Below are positions 1-11,256 of a DNA stretch of 64,000 nt, piece by piece. Below the pieces are notes generated by a model, which was not told the origin of the DNA, did not search any database, and was given only the letters and a program-made list of their open reading frames with translations. How positions within the stretch are numbered: position 1 is the stretch's first letter; each line of letters opens with the position of its first letter. Source of the DNA: Zychaea mexicana (lineage: Eukaryota > Mucoromycota > Mucoromycetes > Mucorales > Lichtheimiaceae); assembly GCF_025766255.1 (NCBI RefSeq), contig NW_026516729.1, forward strand, positions 124,001 to 188,000, in the 5' to 3' direction. The position numbers and the translations under genes were made by a program.

Positions 1-2657
1 GCTGTAAATTGAGTTTCAATGTGCGACTTGTGGGTGTAAAATGATCACCACAAAATATGTCCACTAGTAACGGCACTGATTCCACCATGTTGTGTTATTA
101 CAAAAATGCTAAGCTATTTAACTCACTTAAGCATCCATGTGCGTATTCTACTGTAGTATCACGGAAACTGAATTTATCATATTGTTACCCCGAGAACCAC
201 CTATAACAAATAAACCAAACATACACTCTTTCCGGAAAGAGTGTACAAAAGAACCACACACCAAGCGGCAATCAGAATACAATACATAACTACCGCAGCA
301 TCCGCAGTAACAGCAAACTGCCGCAGTATTTACAGTAACAGCAAGTTACCGCAGCATGAGTTATCCTAGACATTATTAAACAACCAGAAAGATATTATTT
401 TTACTTGATTAAAGACATTGAATTTCTACCTCTCACTTTCTACTTAACTTTTCAAGTGTTGTTTTCAATCACTCAAGACCTAAACACGGCTTGTTTTATC
501 TTACATTTTGTCTATTGCTCATAACTGAACCTAAATAAACTCTTCTATTAAGACCAGACGTAACATTCCTGATCCTTATTTCTACTCACTGAGCTTAATC
601 AAGATACAGCTCACTACTATTTACAACCTTGAACATAGCCCATACACATTTTTATCTTACTTTACACTCATATCTATACACAACTCGTCTGTAATAAACG
701 ATGTTATTACGGGTGCTCACTACATAACATACACATAAACCGTTACGCGATCGCCGCCAACTTTCATTTGTGCCGGTTCTTCACTGCTTATTTCTTACAA
801 AAAAAGGCAAGAAAAAGAGTGTATTGAGAAGTGCTGATCTATGCGTGTAGGTTGATCTTTATATATCAGGCTCACCGTGTCCAACTCATTTTTCTCGTCT
901 TATAGCCGCCTATCGCTATCGGTGGTTACGACAGTCGCACTGGCCACCACCGATTAGATAAACTGATAGCACATGCTCTTAGCACTGACAACGTCTTTTG
1001 CACCAACCAGCGTGCACTCGCGGACTGCTGTCCTTTTTTTGAAAGAATCTTATAAGTAGGCATGAGAACAGAAAGAGACACTTCAAAAAGGATAAAGTGC
1101 GTGGTTCAGCTTGACGCTTCTTCTGTATGGCTTTCCTACTTGTTCCGCATTAAATAAATCGCAGCACACAAGTTGTTTTCTGTTTCCATGAGAGCACGCA
1201 AAAGAAAAAGTTGACGCTGCAACATGATCACTGATGATAAAGTCAGGGCCAGCCAATACCATTCGACTCCCAAGGCAAAGGTTGTTACACTGGATCCCTT
1301 GACATACCTCCGTTCGACAATAACAACAGCACCGTTTCGTACCTCAACAGGGGAGATTGGCTTACTAGAATGGTTAAGAGTCGCAAATGGTACATCTAGG
1401 TGCCGCGTCGTGCCAGAGACGTCATCTGGAAAGCAAATAGACTTACAGCACGCAATTTTTGTAAAGGCAACAGCAACAATCATCACGTGCGCCTAGAAAA
1501 TCGTGTTAATAATACCGTGTGTGAAGCATTCGATAAGAAGGATTGCTGGGATGAGAGGCTAAAAAGGTGTGATATGTTCATCTAGCGTACTATGTACACA
1601 TTGCTCATTGGTTACTTTCCATGAAGCTCATCGAGTGCACTGCAGATAATCAAGATAAACTCATTTTTACTCAGTTACGACAATTGAATCATCAGTCTGG
1701 CTCAAACTTTGCTTGCTCGCTTTTATATACCGATTAGATGAAGAAGCTCGGTTGGAAAGGGGTGTTTGCTTATGAGTTACCTCCATCTGCTATCCACAAC
1801 CATCACAGGGACGACGACGACAACGACGGGCGATTCAATGCAACAATACCATCTGCTTATTCATGGACACTCCTATGGACAAGCGGAGGATGGGACCAAT
1901 GTTACTCATTTACGATATCTTCTCGCTGTAAGTGTCCACATTTACTTCAAGTATGAAGGGACTACCATGCTAAGCTTTGTTATTACGGATCTTATCATTA
2001 CTCTCATGGTGTCCCAGATTCGAGTATTTAATGGATAGCGGTAGCTACTCAGAAAGCTATGGCATCATCAAGGACAGCATCCAACAAAGCAATGACGGAA
2101 AATATTCACAGATACGACGACGATAACGCAATGATGCGAGGATCACGCCCATCGCAATCAAATAACATGATTCTCGGCCAAGCACTAGCACACGTTGGAA
2201 TACCTGCGTCTTTAATGTTTCGACAATCAATGTTTTCGTGGTTCCGATTGGGCGCTATTCTTTCCATCACTTTACACGACACAGCTGCATATGCCTACCT
2301 TTACTCGAGTTCTTTGGAATAATCCTACCGCGCTTCTAACTATGCTCGACCATTGTCCTTGCATCGAAACCATCGATGTGCCTTTTAAAGACATTTTGGA
2401 TGGAGTACTAACTTTGAATCTGTACTTCTGTACTAAATTGTATCCTCTTCCCCATGATCTTATTTCGTCTTTTCCATCGCAGAAAGATATTCGATTATTT
2501 ACACTACTTCCCCAAGCTGTCTCGAACGAAAGTGTCCAGTAAGGACGCCGTGTTTGCAAAAGACATAAAAATAAAACCATTCTTTAGAGTGTATTAACCT
2601 TTATGACACAGCTTTTATGAAGCAAGTATGATCTCATCACGTGCTATTGTTAATTAT
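1..2657. other. Gene-poor left flank, no convincing gene
   Basis: About 2.7 kb with only short, uncoupled open frames. Positions 285-360 carry an imperfect repeat of a CCGCAG/CAGTAACAGCAA motif. No tRNA, rRNA or transposase was recognised. The stretch 2059-2545 (+) holds two consecutive frames faintly like an F-box/LRR protein tail; it is listed separately. Confidence 0.5.
2059..2545 (+). pseudogene. Possible F-box/LRR-like remnant
   Basis: Two adjacent plus-strand frames (2059-2322 and 2291-2542) encode a short stretch rich in Leu, Cys and Ile. A segment reading TALLTMLDHCPCIETIDV is reminiscent of the leucine-rich repeats that follow F-boxes in fungi. The frames shift relative to one another and no full F-box is visible. 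A decayed gene or chance are both possible, and the call is weak. Confidence 0.2.
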
Positions 2658-3401
2658 TCAATGATATTTTGGCATGGATGCAATCACCGACGATGCTGCT
2701 GATGGAGCAGCGACGGATGCGGTAGCCGCATCCGCAGCATCATTACCACCGCCAATTACCGTCATAGGGACTGCCAATGTCTGAACTTTGCCCATATCAT
2801 CCATGCCGACCAAATTTTTTCGATTCTTGATAACAACCGATGGTGTTGTTAAAGGAACTGCCGCTGACGCGACCATTGTTGCTGGCAGCTGCACAGTCTT
2901 GAATTGGCCTTGATTGTCCAATCCCACAAGCTTATGGTTGTTGCTGCTGCTGCTACTGCTACTGCCGCTTATGACAGCAGCCATAGGTTGGGTATCATCA
3001 TCATTGACATCCATCTTTGCATCGTTGTTATTGTTGTTGAAGGCCGCCGACAAGCGCTGGTTTTGCTGCTGCTGCTGTTGTTGTTGTTGTTCGGTCATAG
3101 AGGATGGTAATGGAACCACCATGATGGGTCGGAAAGGCATATCAATAGCTGCAGCCGAAATAACACGATGGTCTTCTGCTGCTGCATCTTCTGCTGTTGC
3201 TGCTACGACTGGTGCAGGGTTCTTGTTCTTGACCGGCATACCGTTTTGTCCGAGCTTTTGCATTGGCACAAAGGCCTCGTGTTTCAATTCCGAGAAGCTT
3301 TGAGCATGGATCAAACCTGCCACCTCGTTTTGGATCGGTGCTGCTTGTGCAACGACAAACGATAGGGTCAAGGCACCAACGAAAGAACCGAGTCGAACCA
3401 T
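2658..3401 (-). CDS. Small secreted Gln/Ser/Ala-rich protein
   Basis: Intronless protein of 247 residues. The ATG at 3401 is chosen because it gives a typical secretory signal: MVR followed by a hydrophobic run ending in AQAAP. Further upstream the frame has no ATG. After the signal the chain is low in complexity, with a run of about nine glutamines, Asn/Asp-rich and Ser-rich tracts, and two copies of a short motif of the form KLVGLDNQGQFKTVQLP / NLVGMDDMGKVQTLAVP. This suggests an internal repeat. No catalytic domain is recognisable. It is probably a secreted or wall-associated protein of unknown function. The secretion call is good and the role is not known. Confidence 0.6.
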   Translation of the reverse strand: MVRLGSFVGALTLSFVVAQAAPIQNEVAGLIHAQSFSELKHEAFVPMQKLGQNGMPVKNKNPAPVVAATAEDAAAEDHRVISAAAIDMPFRPIMVVPLPSSMTEQQQQQQQQQNQRLSAAFNNNNNDAKMDVNDDDTQPMAAVISGSSSSSSSNNHKLVGLDNQGQFKTVQLPATMVASAAVPLTTPSVVIKNRKNLVGMDDMGKVQTLAVPMTVIGGGNDAADAATASVAAPSAASSVIASMPKYH

Positions 3402-3428
3402 TTGGCGATAATGTATATAAAAGAGCAA

Positions 3429-3964
3429 GAAAAGATGAAGAGAGTCCTTTTGATAGGAATTTTTTTCTTTTTTGCAGTTTTACATTGGAATGATAAAATC
3501 TGGCTATTTTCCCGATGAAGGATTCGTCCAAGCATCACATCCACGTATATGTTGTGCCCTTGGTCTTAAACTCAATCCAGCAAAATACCCAATATTTGAC
3601 ACCGATTTTTCGTTTTCGAATGCTTCAAGGGGGACTTCCGCTATGATAATAATGATCCATCCTACTTTGCTCAGGAGAGCAGGGTGCAAGAAGCCAAAAA
3701 AGGTGCTTTCCCGGCTTGACAACAAAATCAAACTCCTGGTTCCCCCCTTTTTTCTCCATTGACCAAATGGTTGGCTGGTATTAATTCACATCTGTGATTG
3801 GCCTATTCGCGTCAATGGAAAACGGTCAATTTGCATAAGACGTATACGTTTCGTACCCCAATGGAGCCAACGCGTAATCAGTGCTCATCAAAAGAGCGTA
3901 TATATAGCGGCTTGTGTATGTGCAAGTTGTAACAGGATGTCCATAATTTACTATTGTTATTATT
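3429..3964. other. Divergent promoter region
   Basis: 536 bp between the secreted-protein gene (-) and the P450 gene (+). A TATA-like stretch (GTATATATAG) lies at about 3898-3907, some 60 bp before the P450 start codon. Nothing else is recognised; the overlapping small frames here have no family resemblance. Confidence 0.45.
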
Positions 3965-5790
3965 ATGCTGTCTAAAATGCCCTTGAGCTCTGGGCTCACG
4001 ACGAGCGGGCTTTCAGCGGCTGTTGCGATTGTACTTGTTCTACGCTACTTTTACCGACGCTATACTTCACCACTCGCCAAGGCACCACTAGCAGAAACAA
4101 ACAACTTTTGGCTCGCTAATTTTGGGCTGGTGCCGCCTCCAAGCGATACGGAGGACAAGCTTTCGGAATTTCTGATCAAAGTCGGCCAGGATCAGCAACA
4201 AATCCCTGTTAGCGTTGTCTGGTCCGTCATGGGTACACCAACCGTGTTAGTAAATACATTGCAAGGTATCAAGGATGTGTTAATCGACGGCCAGGCAAAA
4301 CGCAAGGGCAAGAATTTGACGGGTCCTCCTACTAATGTTCAACGTGGTGACTTTATTCGGCTTATCCAAAACTTGGTCTTTGGTGGTCCAAGTATCAACA
4401 ACACGGTTGGCGAAGTAAGGCTACCACTACAGCTAGATGTAAATGAACTGGTTTGGAGACAAGATGCACATTCTAAAAACAATACCTGCTTTAAAAAAGG
4501 ACTGGCGCTGGCGTCGTCATGTATTGCTGCCACCCTTCCAACCGCGACAACTGGTACCGAATTTGTTGCCATACGTATCCAACCGTGCCAAACAGCTATT
4601 GGATCTTTTTGAGAAACATGCGGAGCAGAATACAGCAGTAGAGCTCGACGAGGTCTTTATGAATCTGACGATGGATGTCATCAATTATTATCTTTATGGT
4701 CGAAGCGACTTGAATTATGAAATGGTTGGTGGACGTACAAATCTCAAGGTAATATTTATATATGGAGTTGGAACTCATCCATCCATTGCGGTTTTTTATG
4801 GAAGAGATATGCGTGAGCTTGATTTGCTTATATCGGCTATGCATACATACATATACGTAGAATGTGCACCATCATCTTGGTATGGGCTTCATGTCGGTCG
4901 AAGCATGGCTACCCTTTGGCCTCAACAAGACAGACTGGGCACAGCGCAATTTTCAAGGGCCTCGCGCACTGCTAAAAGATTTCATCAACGACTCGTTAGA
5001 CCGTGCATTGGCTGATAAAGAGAGCAAAAAAGGCGACGGTGTCTTCCATTCCGTCGCAGCAGCAGCCGTGGCCAGTGGCAACTACAATGATCCAGAACGG
5101 TTTGACCTAATCAACGACTTTTTGTCTCTCACTTTTGCTGGATATGACACAACTGCACATACACTGGCATTTTGCTTTTCTGAGCTGGCTCGACATCCCG
5201 AAATTCAAGACAAGATTGTTAAACAAGTCCGTCAGGTCCTTGGCCCACCTCCTGTGGATCCAGCCTCCATCACTGCCGAGAAACTAGCCCAGATGCCCTA
5301 TGTCACTGCTGTATACCGCGAGACGATGCGCAAGTATCCGGCTGTGGCCTTTATCCCTGTTCATGTCAATCATGATACGCCTGTGGATGGCACGGTTGTT
5401 CCTGGCGGTGCGGAAATCTGGTGCAATTTGCGTGGTCTACAGATGAATCCTGCCATGTTCCCCAATCCAGAAAAGTTTGATCCCTCCCGCTGGCTTAAAC
5501 CCGCTGGAGCTGAAACAGACGACGGATTTGATCGCATGGTGACCTCCTCCTCCAGTCATACGATCGTGGATGCCGATCATCAATACAACTTTCCAGATCT
5601 TTCGTTCACTCTGGGTCAGCATTCATGCCTGGGCAAGAATTTGGCGATTTTAGAGTTGCGCACGGTCATTGCATGTACTGTAAACCAGTATTCATTGTCT
5701 CTCAAACCTGGCAACAATATCAATACGAAAATTGTGTTGACCACGAAGCCGAGAGATGGTGTATGGGTGCATTTCAAGAAGCGGTCATAA
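3965..5790 (+). CDS. Cytochrome P450 monooxygenase (3 exons)
   Basis: Haem-thiolate monooxygenase, probably ER-anchored. Exons 3965-4414, 4500-4748 and 4861-5790 join in frame to 542 residues. An N-terminal hydrophobic segment at about residues 12-27 serves as membrane anchor. The first junction restores the C-helix motif WRWRRH. Further landmarks are the I-helix oxygen-binding motif AGYDTT (about 326-331), the K-helix ETMR (Glu387/Arg390), a FDPSRW meander, and the haem loop FTLGQHSCLG with the ligand Cys near residue 489. Introns are 85 and 112 nt. The length is normal for the family. The substrate cannot be told from sequence. The gene is convergent with THG1, with only 47 bp between the two stop codons. 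Confidence 0.93.
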
Positions 5791-5837
5791 TTATTTGAAA
5801 TCAATACACTAGAGAAGATACATTATTATCATTAATA

Positions 5838-7044
5838 TTATTTGAGTAATTGTGGGTGTTCGCCCCAAAAAGGTTGGCCAATAATGTCAACATGCAATGG
5901 TGTTGGTACAAGTTTGATGCGTTCTACGGGTTCGCCGGTATTTGGTGAAATAGATGTCACTTTCGTCTACAAGTGAATTGAAGACTCCTGTTAGCGAAAA
6001 GAATAATATATACTATCCATGTCATTATGAAACCTTGTTACCTTTTGACGGATAATTACAGATCCTTTCTTGTAGATCTCTTCTATGGTGTTGTAATTGA
6101 TATTGTGCTTCGAAAACAGAATCTCATGCTTATCCTTAGAAAATGTCCCCTGATGACGACGCATAAATTTTGTGTGAGACACTTCATTGTTGCCCATATA
6201 CCTGTTTCTCTGTCCTCGTTCCAATAAGATCTTACCCGTAACTCCTCCTCTGCTGCTGTTTCTGTCTTTCCAGAATGAACGATGGCCCAAAAAGTTGTGT
6301 TATATAAGTTGTTGATGTGGCCTATGATTGGGAACGATTCGGTCAGTAAAAGAAGACCTATTCTAGATGGTACAGACAACTTACAATCCACTTGTCGCCA
6401 GCTTAAGTAATCACGTAAGTTTTGATCCGATGGGTAACACACAACGCGAGAGTCGAAACAGGGCGGGTATTTTAACTTGACAGTAGGAAAGTATTCGTTC
6501 CATCGCATCGTGTAATTGGCTGCAAATAAGCTTACGATCGTCGAAGAAATTTTACTTGCACGTCTCGAGTATAAGTTGCATGATTTTGGCAGTACAAAAC
6601 TGTTATTCACCCCGCGTTGAGATTAGCTTGAGACAAGATAACTTTTTTTTTCTGACCCACCATCAAAATGGATGCCTCAGACCAATACCCTCCACTTTAA
6701 GAAGAGAAAAAGCTATGCACCATGTACCTATATTCATCACTTTGACCATATCCAATGGTAATATCTTTGATATCCATCATAACTTCAACAGCACAACGAT
6801 TCATGAGATCAATAGCGCGACGATCGTTGGGTTTAGCGAATTCGTGTTCTTGAGAAAATCTTAAGAGCAGAACAACAATAAATGAATATTTCAAGAATTA
6901 CCAAAATGATCTCTCTAGTTTGAGACGTATTTTTTTTTACCTATGGAATCCTCGACCGTCAATGCGGACAACCATCCAAGTGTTGGGTAATACCTTGTCT
7001 ACCGTTTCAAAATGACGCGTATACTCGTATTTGGAATTGGCCAT
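5838..7044 (-). CDS. THG1: tRNA-His guanylyltransferase Thg1 (6 exons)
   Basis: Adds the essential G-1 to the 5' end of tRNA-His by 3'-5' polymerisation. The exons, read on the minus strand, are 6941-7044, 6728-6859, 6385-6599, 6236-6321, 6042-6149 and 5838-5966. All phases agree, giving 257 residues, close to the yeast enzyme. Diagnostic features are the start [13 protein letters not shown], the metal-binding RIDGRG with Asp29, the GQSDEY motif with Asp76/Glu77, and the HINNLYNT signature. The C-terminus has the family pattern [14 protein letters not shown]. The fourth intron lies in an open frame and is placed by homology: it joins EEELR to [12 protein letters not shown]. There is no mitochondrial presequence. 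This is one of the firmest models in the window. Confidence 0.95.
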
Positions 7045-7738
7045 AGTAAGCAATGGTTGGGCTTTTGAGATCGCCTTTTTTCTTTTTTAAAGAAAAAAAA
7101 AAAGTTCGGGAAACGCAGCTTCAGGTAACACAGCTTCCTCTTAAAAAGCTGTCAAAATATAATTGCCAGCCAGCAAGATATTGGTGGGTTGTCGTGAGTC
7201 AGTTCTACATAACGTATAACTAGTCGCTCTAGCTTTCTCTAAATTCGTTATTGCTATGGTGATCGTTGCTAGCGTGATCGTTGTCATAGTAGCTAGGTAA
7301 CGTACAAAAGATACATATCATTCGCGGATAACCTTACTACCACTACCATTACCGCCACTAGTAGTAGTAGTAGTAGTCGAGGATCGATATATAAATGCGA
7401 TAGATCCTCTGACTAACCCGTCATTTTACAGTTTGCTTTGTGCAAAGTTAATAGTCTCTCTCAACAGCAGTAGCAATGTTACTATGAATCTAGCCCTCTT
7501 CTCCCCATGTTGATATGCAATGCGACAATTGATTTGAAAAATTAATATATTTTTCGTCCCCTTTAACACTGCAATAAAAGCTGCTTTACAGTGAATGCGT
7601 CAAATGATATGTGTGTGTACATGTTGAAAAAGAAGATGTTTACAGTCGTATGAGAAACAATAAAGAAAAAGAGAGCGAGCGAGCGAGCGAGAAAATTGGT
7701 TGTCGTTATATGCTTATGCTGAAAGGAAAAAACAAGAT
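7045..7738. other. Spacer between THG1 and NOP10
   Basis: About 690 bp holding the THG1 promoter and the NOP10 3' end. It contains a short GTA repeat (about 7360-7378), poly-T/poly-A tracts next to the THG1 start, and a GAGC repeat at about 7672-7690. No coding potential is supported. Confidence 0.4.
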
Positions 7739-8032
7739 TTACAGAGGACGAGCAGGAGTCTGGGTAAGCAGAACCTTGTATCTCTTCTTGATGGTAATGC
7801 GCTGACGAGAGAATTTATCGTCAGGTGAGAATCGTGCGGGATGTGCAGAAAAGGTGGGAGCGCCAGTAGGATCGGTTTTCTATATCAATGTGTCAAAGTA
7901 GAATTTCAACAATAAGAAATGAGCAAATCCGTTTCTTATATTCGGTTACAGCGTCAAGTAATTCGAGATGAAGCATACCTTGAGAGTGTAAACACGCTCA
8001 CCCTTGGGATTCAGATAATACATCAAGTACAT
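7739..8032 (-). CDS. NOP10: H/ACA snoRNP subunit Nop10 (2 exons)
   Basis: Small core protein of H/ACA ribonucleoproteins, which guide rRNA and snRNA pseudouridylation with Cbf5, Gar1 and Nhp2 in the nucleolus. Exons 7979-8032 and 7739-7879 join in phase to 64 residues (yeast has 58). The start [18 protein letters not shown] and the highly conserved block [17 protein letters not shown] followed by ITIKKRY are characteristic. The start codon lies in a good context (CGCCATG). The gene is too small and too interrupted to be seen as a single open frame. It is head-to-head with INTS9, with 194 bp between the start codons. Confidence 0.95.
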
Positions 8033-8226
8033 GGCGGGAAACTTATTTTGTAGATAGGTTATGAAAGGCCAGAAGGACGAAAAATTAGTCAGAATCAGCA
8101 AAATTCGTTCGTGCAGCCCACAAATAAGCCACCGACTTATATAATGCACGTTTCCCCCGTCATTTGACTCCTTCAATTCGTATTAATACGCAGCAACACA
8201 CCAATTACACGACACGAAACAAAAAA
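8033..8226. promoter_or_regulatory. Shared NOP10/INTS9 promoter region
   Basis: Only 194 bp separate the divergent start codons of NOP10 and the INTS9 homologue, so both must be driven from this stretch or from within each other's transcripts. A TATATAA-like run lies at about 8138-8143. Bidirectionality is inferred from spacing alone. Confidence 0.5.
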
Positions 8227-10640
8227 ATGAGGATCGAATGTCTAGACCATTCCGGCGCACGACCTACCACTTTTCTAATTGAATTTAAAGGAAACACGAT
8301 ATTATATAATTGCCCATTAGAAGTTAAATCGCTCAGCAAACTTACGGGTATCGACGATGCTTCACCACCACCACAGCAACAACAGCAATCATTGAGCAGC
8401 GGTGGTGGCTTCAACCACCTTGACACGCTGCTGTCACGGATCGTTAACAATACCAAAAGCATTCAAGATGGTTCGCTTCTCGATTTGTGTGACGACGGCT
8501 GTGTTTTTCGTACTGTGAACTTTAGTCTAGTCGACTTGAACCAGATTGACGTTGTGCTCGTTGCCAATAGTGAGATGATGCTTGGCTTGCCCTTCTTAAC
8601 CGAATATTTGGGCTATAAGGGCAAAATCATTGCTACAGAACCAACAATTGAATTTGCGAGGTGTGCATTATCACATTTAATGAGAGTTTTTTTTATGTTT
8701 TTTAAAAAAAATCGACAGAGGGGAGAGATAAAGCGTTGTGAGTGTGTGTATTTGATGGAGCTATATCTAATTGTCAATTATGCATTCTTTCTATCTTTAT
8801 GCGCGTGTATGAAATTACCTAAGGCAACGTATGGAAGAGCTAGTAGCATATCATGGCCGGCAGGGCTCGTTTATTTCTCCCGGATCAGCCATCCATTTCT
8901 CTCAGGTCGGGAGCATGAACCGACAATGCGTGGATGAACAATGGCGATCACTTTATACCCTTCGAGATATCAAGCTATGCATGCAAAAAATTAAACCTGT
9001 CAGATTCAATGAACACCTGGTAATATACTGGAGGGAAATGAAAGAGGTCTTCTCTATTACCTGCTACAACTCCTATTACTACAATAACTCATGTATACGT
9101 ATATATATACCTATGTTAGTCTCTTTATGAAACTACCACACTTGTTCCTTACAGTTCGGGATATTCTCTGGGATCAGCAAATTGGTGCTTGGAGGCAACG
9201 GATCGGAAAGTAGTGCTCATGTCTACATCAAGTATCGTATCCAATCGACATCCTGCTCTATTCGACATGTCTATTATGGAGAAAGCCGATGTGGTGCTGG
9301 TAAGCGATGTACGAACTGGTGATCAAAACGACACGGATCACATTCGGAAAAGAATATTGGGGCATGTTGGTAAGAAAATAGATATACATGCTTTAGGCAC
9401 CTATGCTCAAGATTACGGCGCTGGTTTATGGAAAATAGCTCACTTATACCTGTAATTGTTTCTAGCTATGACCTTACAGAGTCAAAAGAATGTACTTTTT
9501 CCAATATCCATGATCGGCAATATATTTGATTTGATCGGGGACCTAGCAAGACATCTAAAGGCCCTTAACATGCCGGTGTCATTCTACGTTGTAAGTCCTG
9601 TTGCCCGCACAAGTCTGGAATATGCAAATATTCTGGGCGAATGGTAAGTCCGCTTTTTTAGCTTTGTCCAACCTAGCAGAATATAGACATGCCACGTTCT
9701 ACTAGAGACGCACAAACCTTCCTTTTTAATTCTTTGTGCTTTTGATTAGGATGACAGCAGGCCATCAGGATACCGTCAACACAGCACAAAAACCATTGGA
9801 GCATGGGCAACTCCAGCAGGAAAAAGAGCTATTTGCATACGACTCATTGCAAGATGCCAACGATATCAAGGAACCCTGCGTCTTATTCACGGGCGATCAC
9901 ACCTGCCTGCGTAAGGGACCTGTTGTATCGGCGGTGGAACATTGGGGTGGAGATCAGCGAAATATCTGCATCATCACAGGTAAAGCTGCTTTTCTTAGCA
10001 TGTAGCGCAGTAGCGGCAAAAAGATAGCTAGATTGGTTTAGCGCATTAAACAAGTATTTTAGATCCGGAAACCCTCGCATCGCAAGACCTCCCATCCTCT
10101 CGGATGAAAATGGTACCACTGATACTGAATACTCGGGTGTCACTCTGGGAAGTTGGATCAATCCTGGGCACGGCTTGTCGCATCACCCCACCACCGCACA
10201 TCATCATTCCCGATATGCTGGGATCTGACCGTTTTAAGGAGAGGTGGGAAATGGAGCATCCAGGAGCCACTCAGTTGCATACTATCAATCCAGGGGAATC
10301 TGTTTCAATTGAATTCACTAATAAGATGGAAATGATCGTCATCTCGGAAGAGGTAAGAAAAATACATCTATACGTCTTTCGTATCGAATATTCTTTACCT
10401 GTCTTTCTTTTAATTAAATTCACTAACCCACATATTATCTATCAATGCAATCTCCTTTCTTCTTCGTAGTTGGCAGCAAGGTTAGCTCCCCAAGCAGCTC
10501 ACAAAGACGGCGTGTTTTATGCAATTGCGCCTGTCACTGGATCGCTTGCCATGTACAACAACAATTACGAACTACAGCCGATAACAGACCTTTGTGACGA
10601 ATACTTGCTTAATCCAAACCACCATCCTGCTGCTTCCTAA
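8227..10640 (+). CDS. INTS9: Integrator complex subunit 9 homologue (beta-CASP fold)
   Basis: Homologue of INTS9, the inactive metallo-beta-lactamase/beta-CASP partner of the INTS11 endonuclease in the nuclear Integrator complex (snRNA 3' processing and promoter-proximal termination). Exons: 8227-8660, 8824-9019, 9155-9369, 9466-9643, 9750-9979, 10063-10352 and 10470-10640, about 571 residues (human about 658). The evidence is family blocks in order: IDVVLVANSEMMLGLPFLTEY, IIATEPTIEFAR, SGYSLGSANW, FYVVSPVARTSLEYANILGEW and EPCVLFTG. The metal-binding HxHxDH motif is absent (NSEMMLG in its place), as in animal INTS9, so the protein should be catalytically dead. One problem is that the exon 2 donor at 9020 is phase 0 while the exon 3 frame needs phase 2, so that junction is unresolved. 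All other phases agree. Confidence 0.88.
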
Positions 10641-11256
10641 TGTAAAACTCACAATAAAAATCGGAGTTCAAGAAGAGAAAAGACACCTAAGCGGTGTAAT
10701 ACGTCTCCTGTTGGCACGTGTAATTTGAAAAGACAGTGAGAAAGACAAGAAGTCTTCATCTGGACACCAACCGTAGAAAAGTGGACAGTGCGTTGCTTGG
10801 TAGGGATCCAGTGCCACATAGAGTTTGAGAAAAAAGAGGATCTTCCGATGTGCGAGGGGGACCAGTGTAAAATTGAGAAGGTAAATGTCATCGTATCCCT
10901 TTGATAGGATGAGCTGTTACGACTTCCTAAAGAAACACAGCCCCCAAATAAGACACCAGGTCAAACATCACCCCACCCATATGTTGCCGGGCCAAATAAG
11001 GCAAACCCATTGGTTTCCATAGCAAAGGAAACCAAGACGTCTGCCGACGTGCGAACCAAAACAAAAAGCAGCCCACTCTGTCTTCTCTCCTTAATTCCTT
11101 CCTTTTTCTCTATCTCACCTTCACCGCACCCACTCTCCCTTTCTCTCGTTTCTCTTATCCCAACGTTCACTCTTTTCCTCGTCTATCTTATTCTCTCCTT
11201 TATAATACTTATTGTTCCCTCTACATTCGTTTAGCAATAAGAAAAGTCATGCTACA
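10641..11256. other. Promoter region of the coiled-coil gene
   Basis: 616 bp after INTS9. From about 11080 to 11230 the plus strand is strikingly pyrimidine-rich (CTTTCTC-type runs), a usual fungal core-promoter/5' leader composition, just before the start codon at 11257. No gene is seen. Confidence 0.45.

Noticed and set aside
2904..3303. Plus-strand frames rich in Leu or Cys
   Set aside because: They are other-strand readings of the CAG/CTG repeats in the secreted-protein gene.
3402..3428. Longer N-terminus for the secreted Gln-rich protein
   Set aside because: The extension has no ATG and would bury the signal peptide; the ATG at 3401 fits better.
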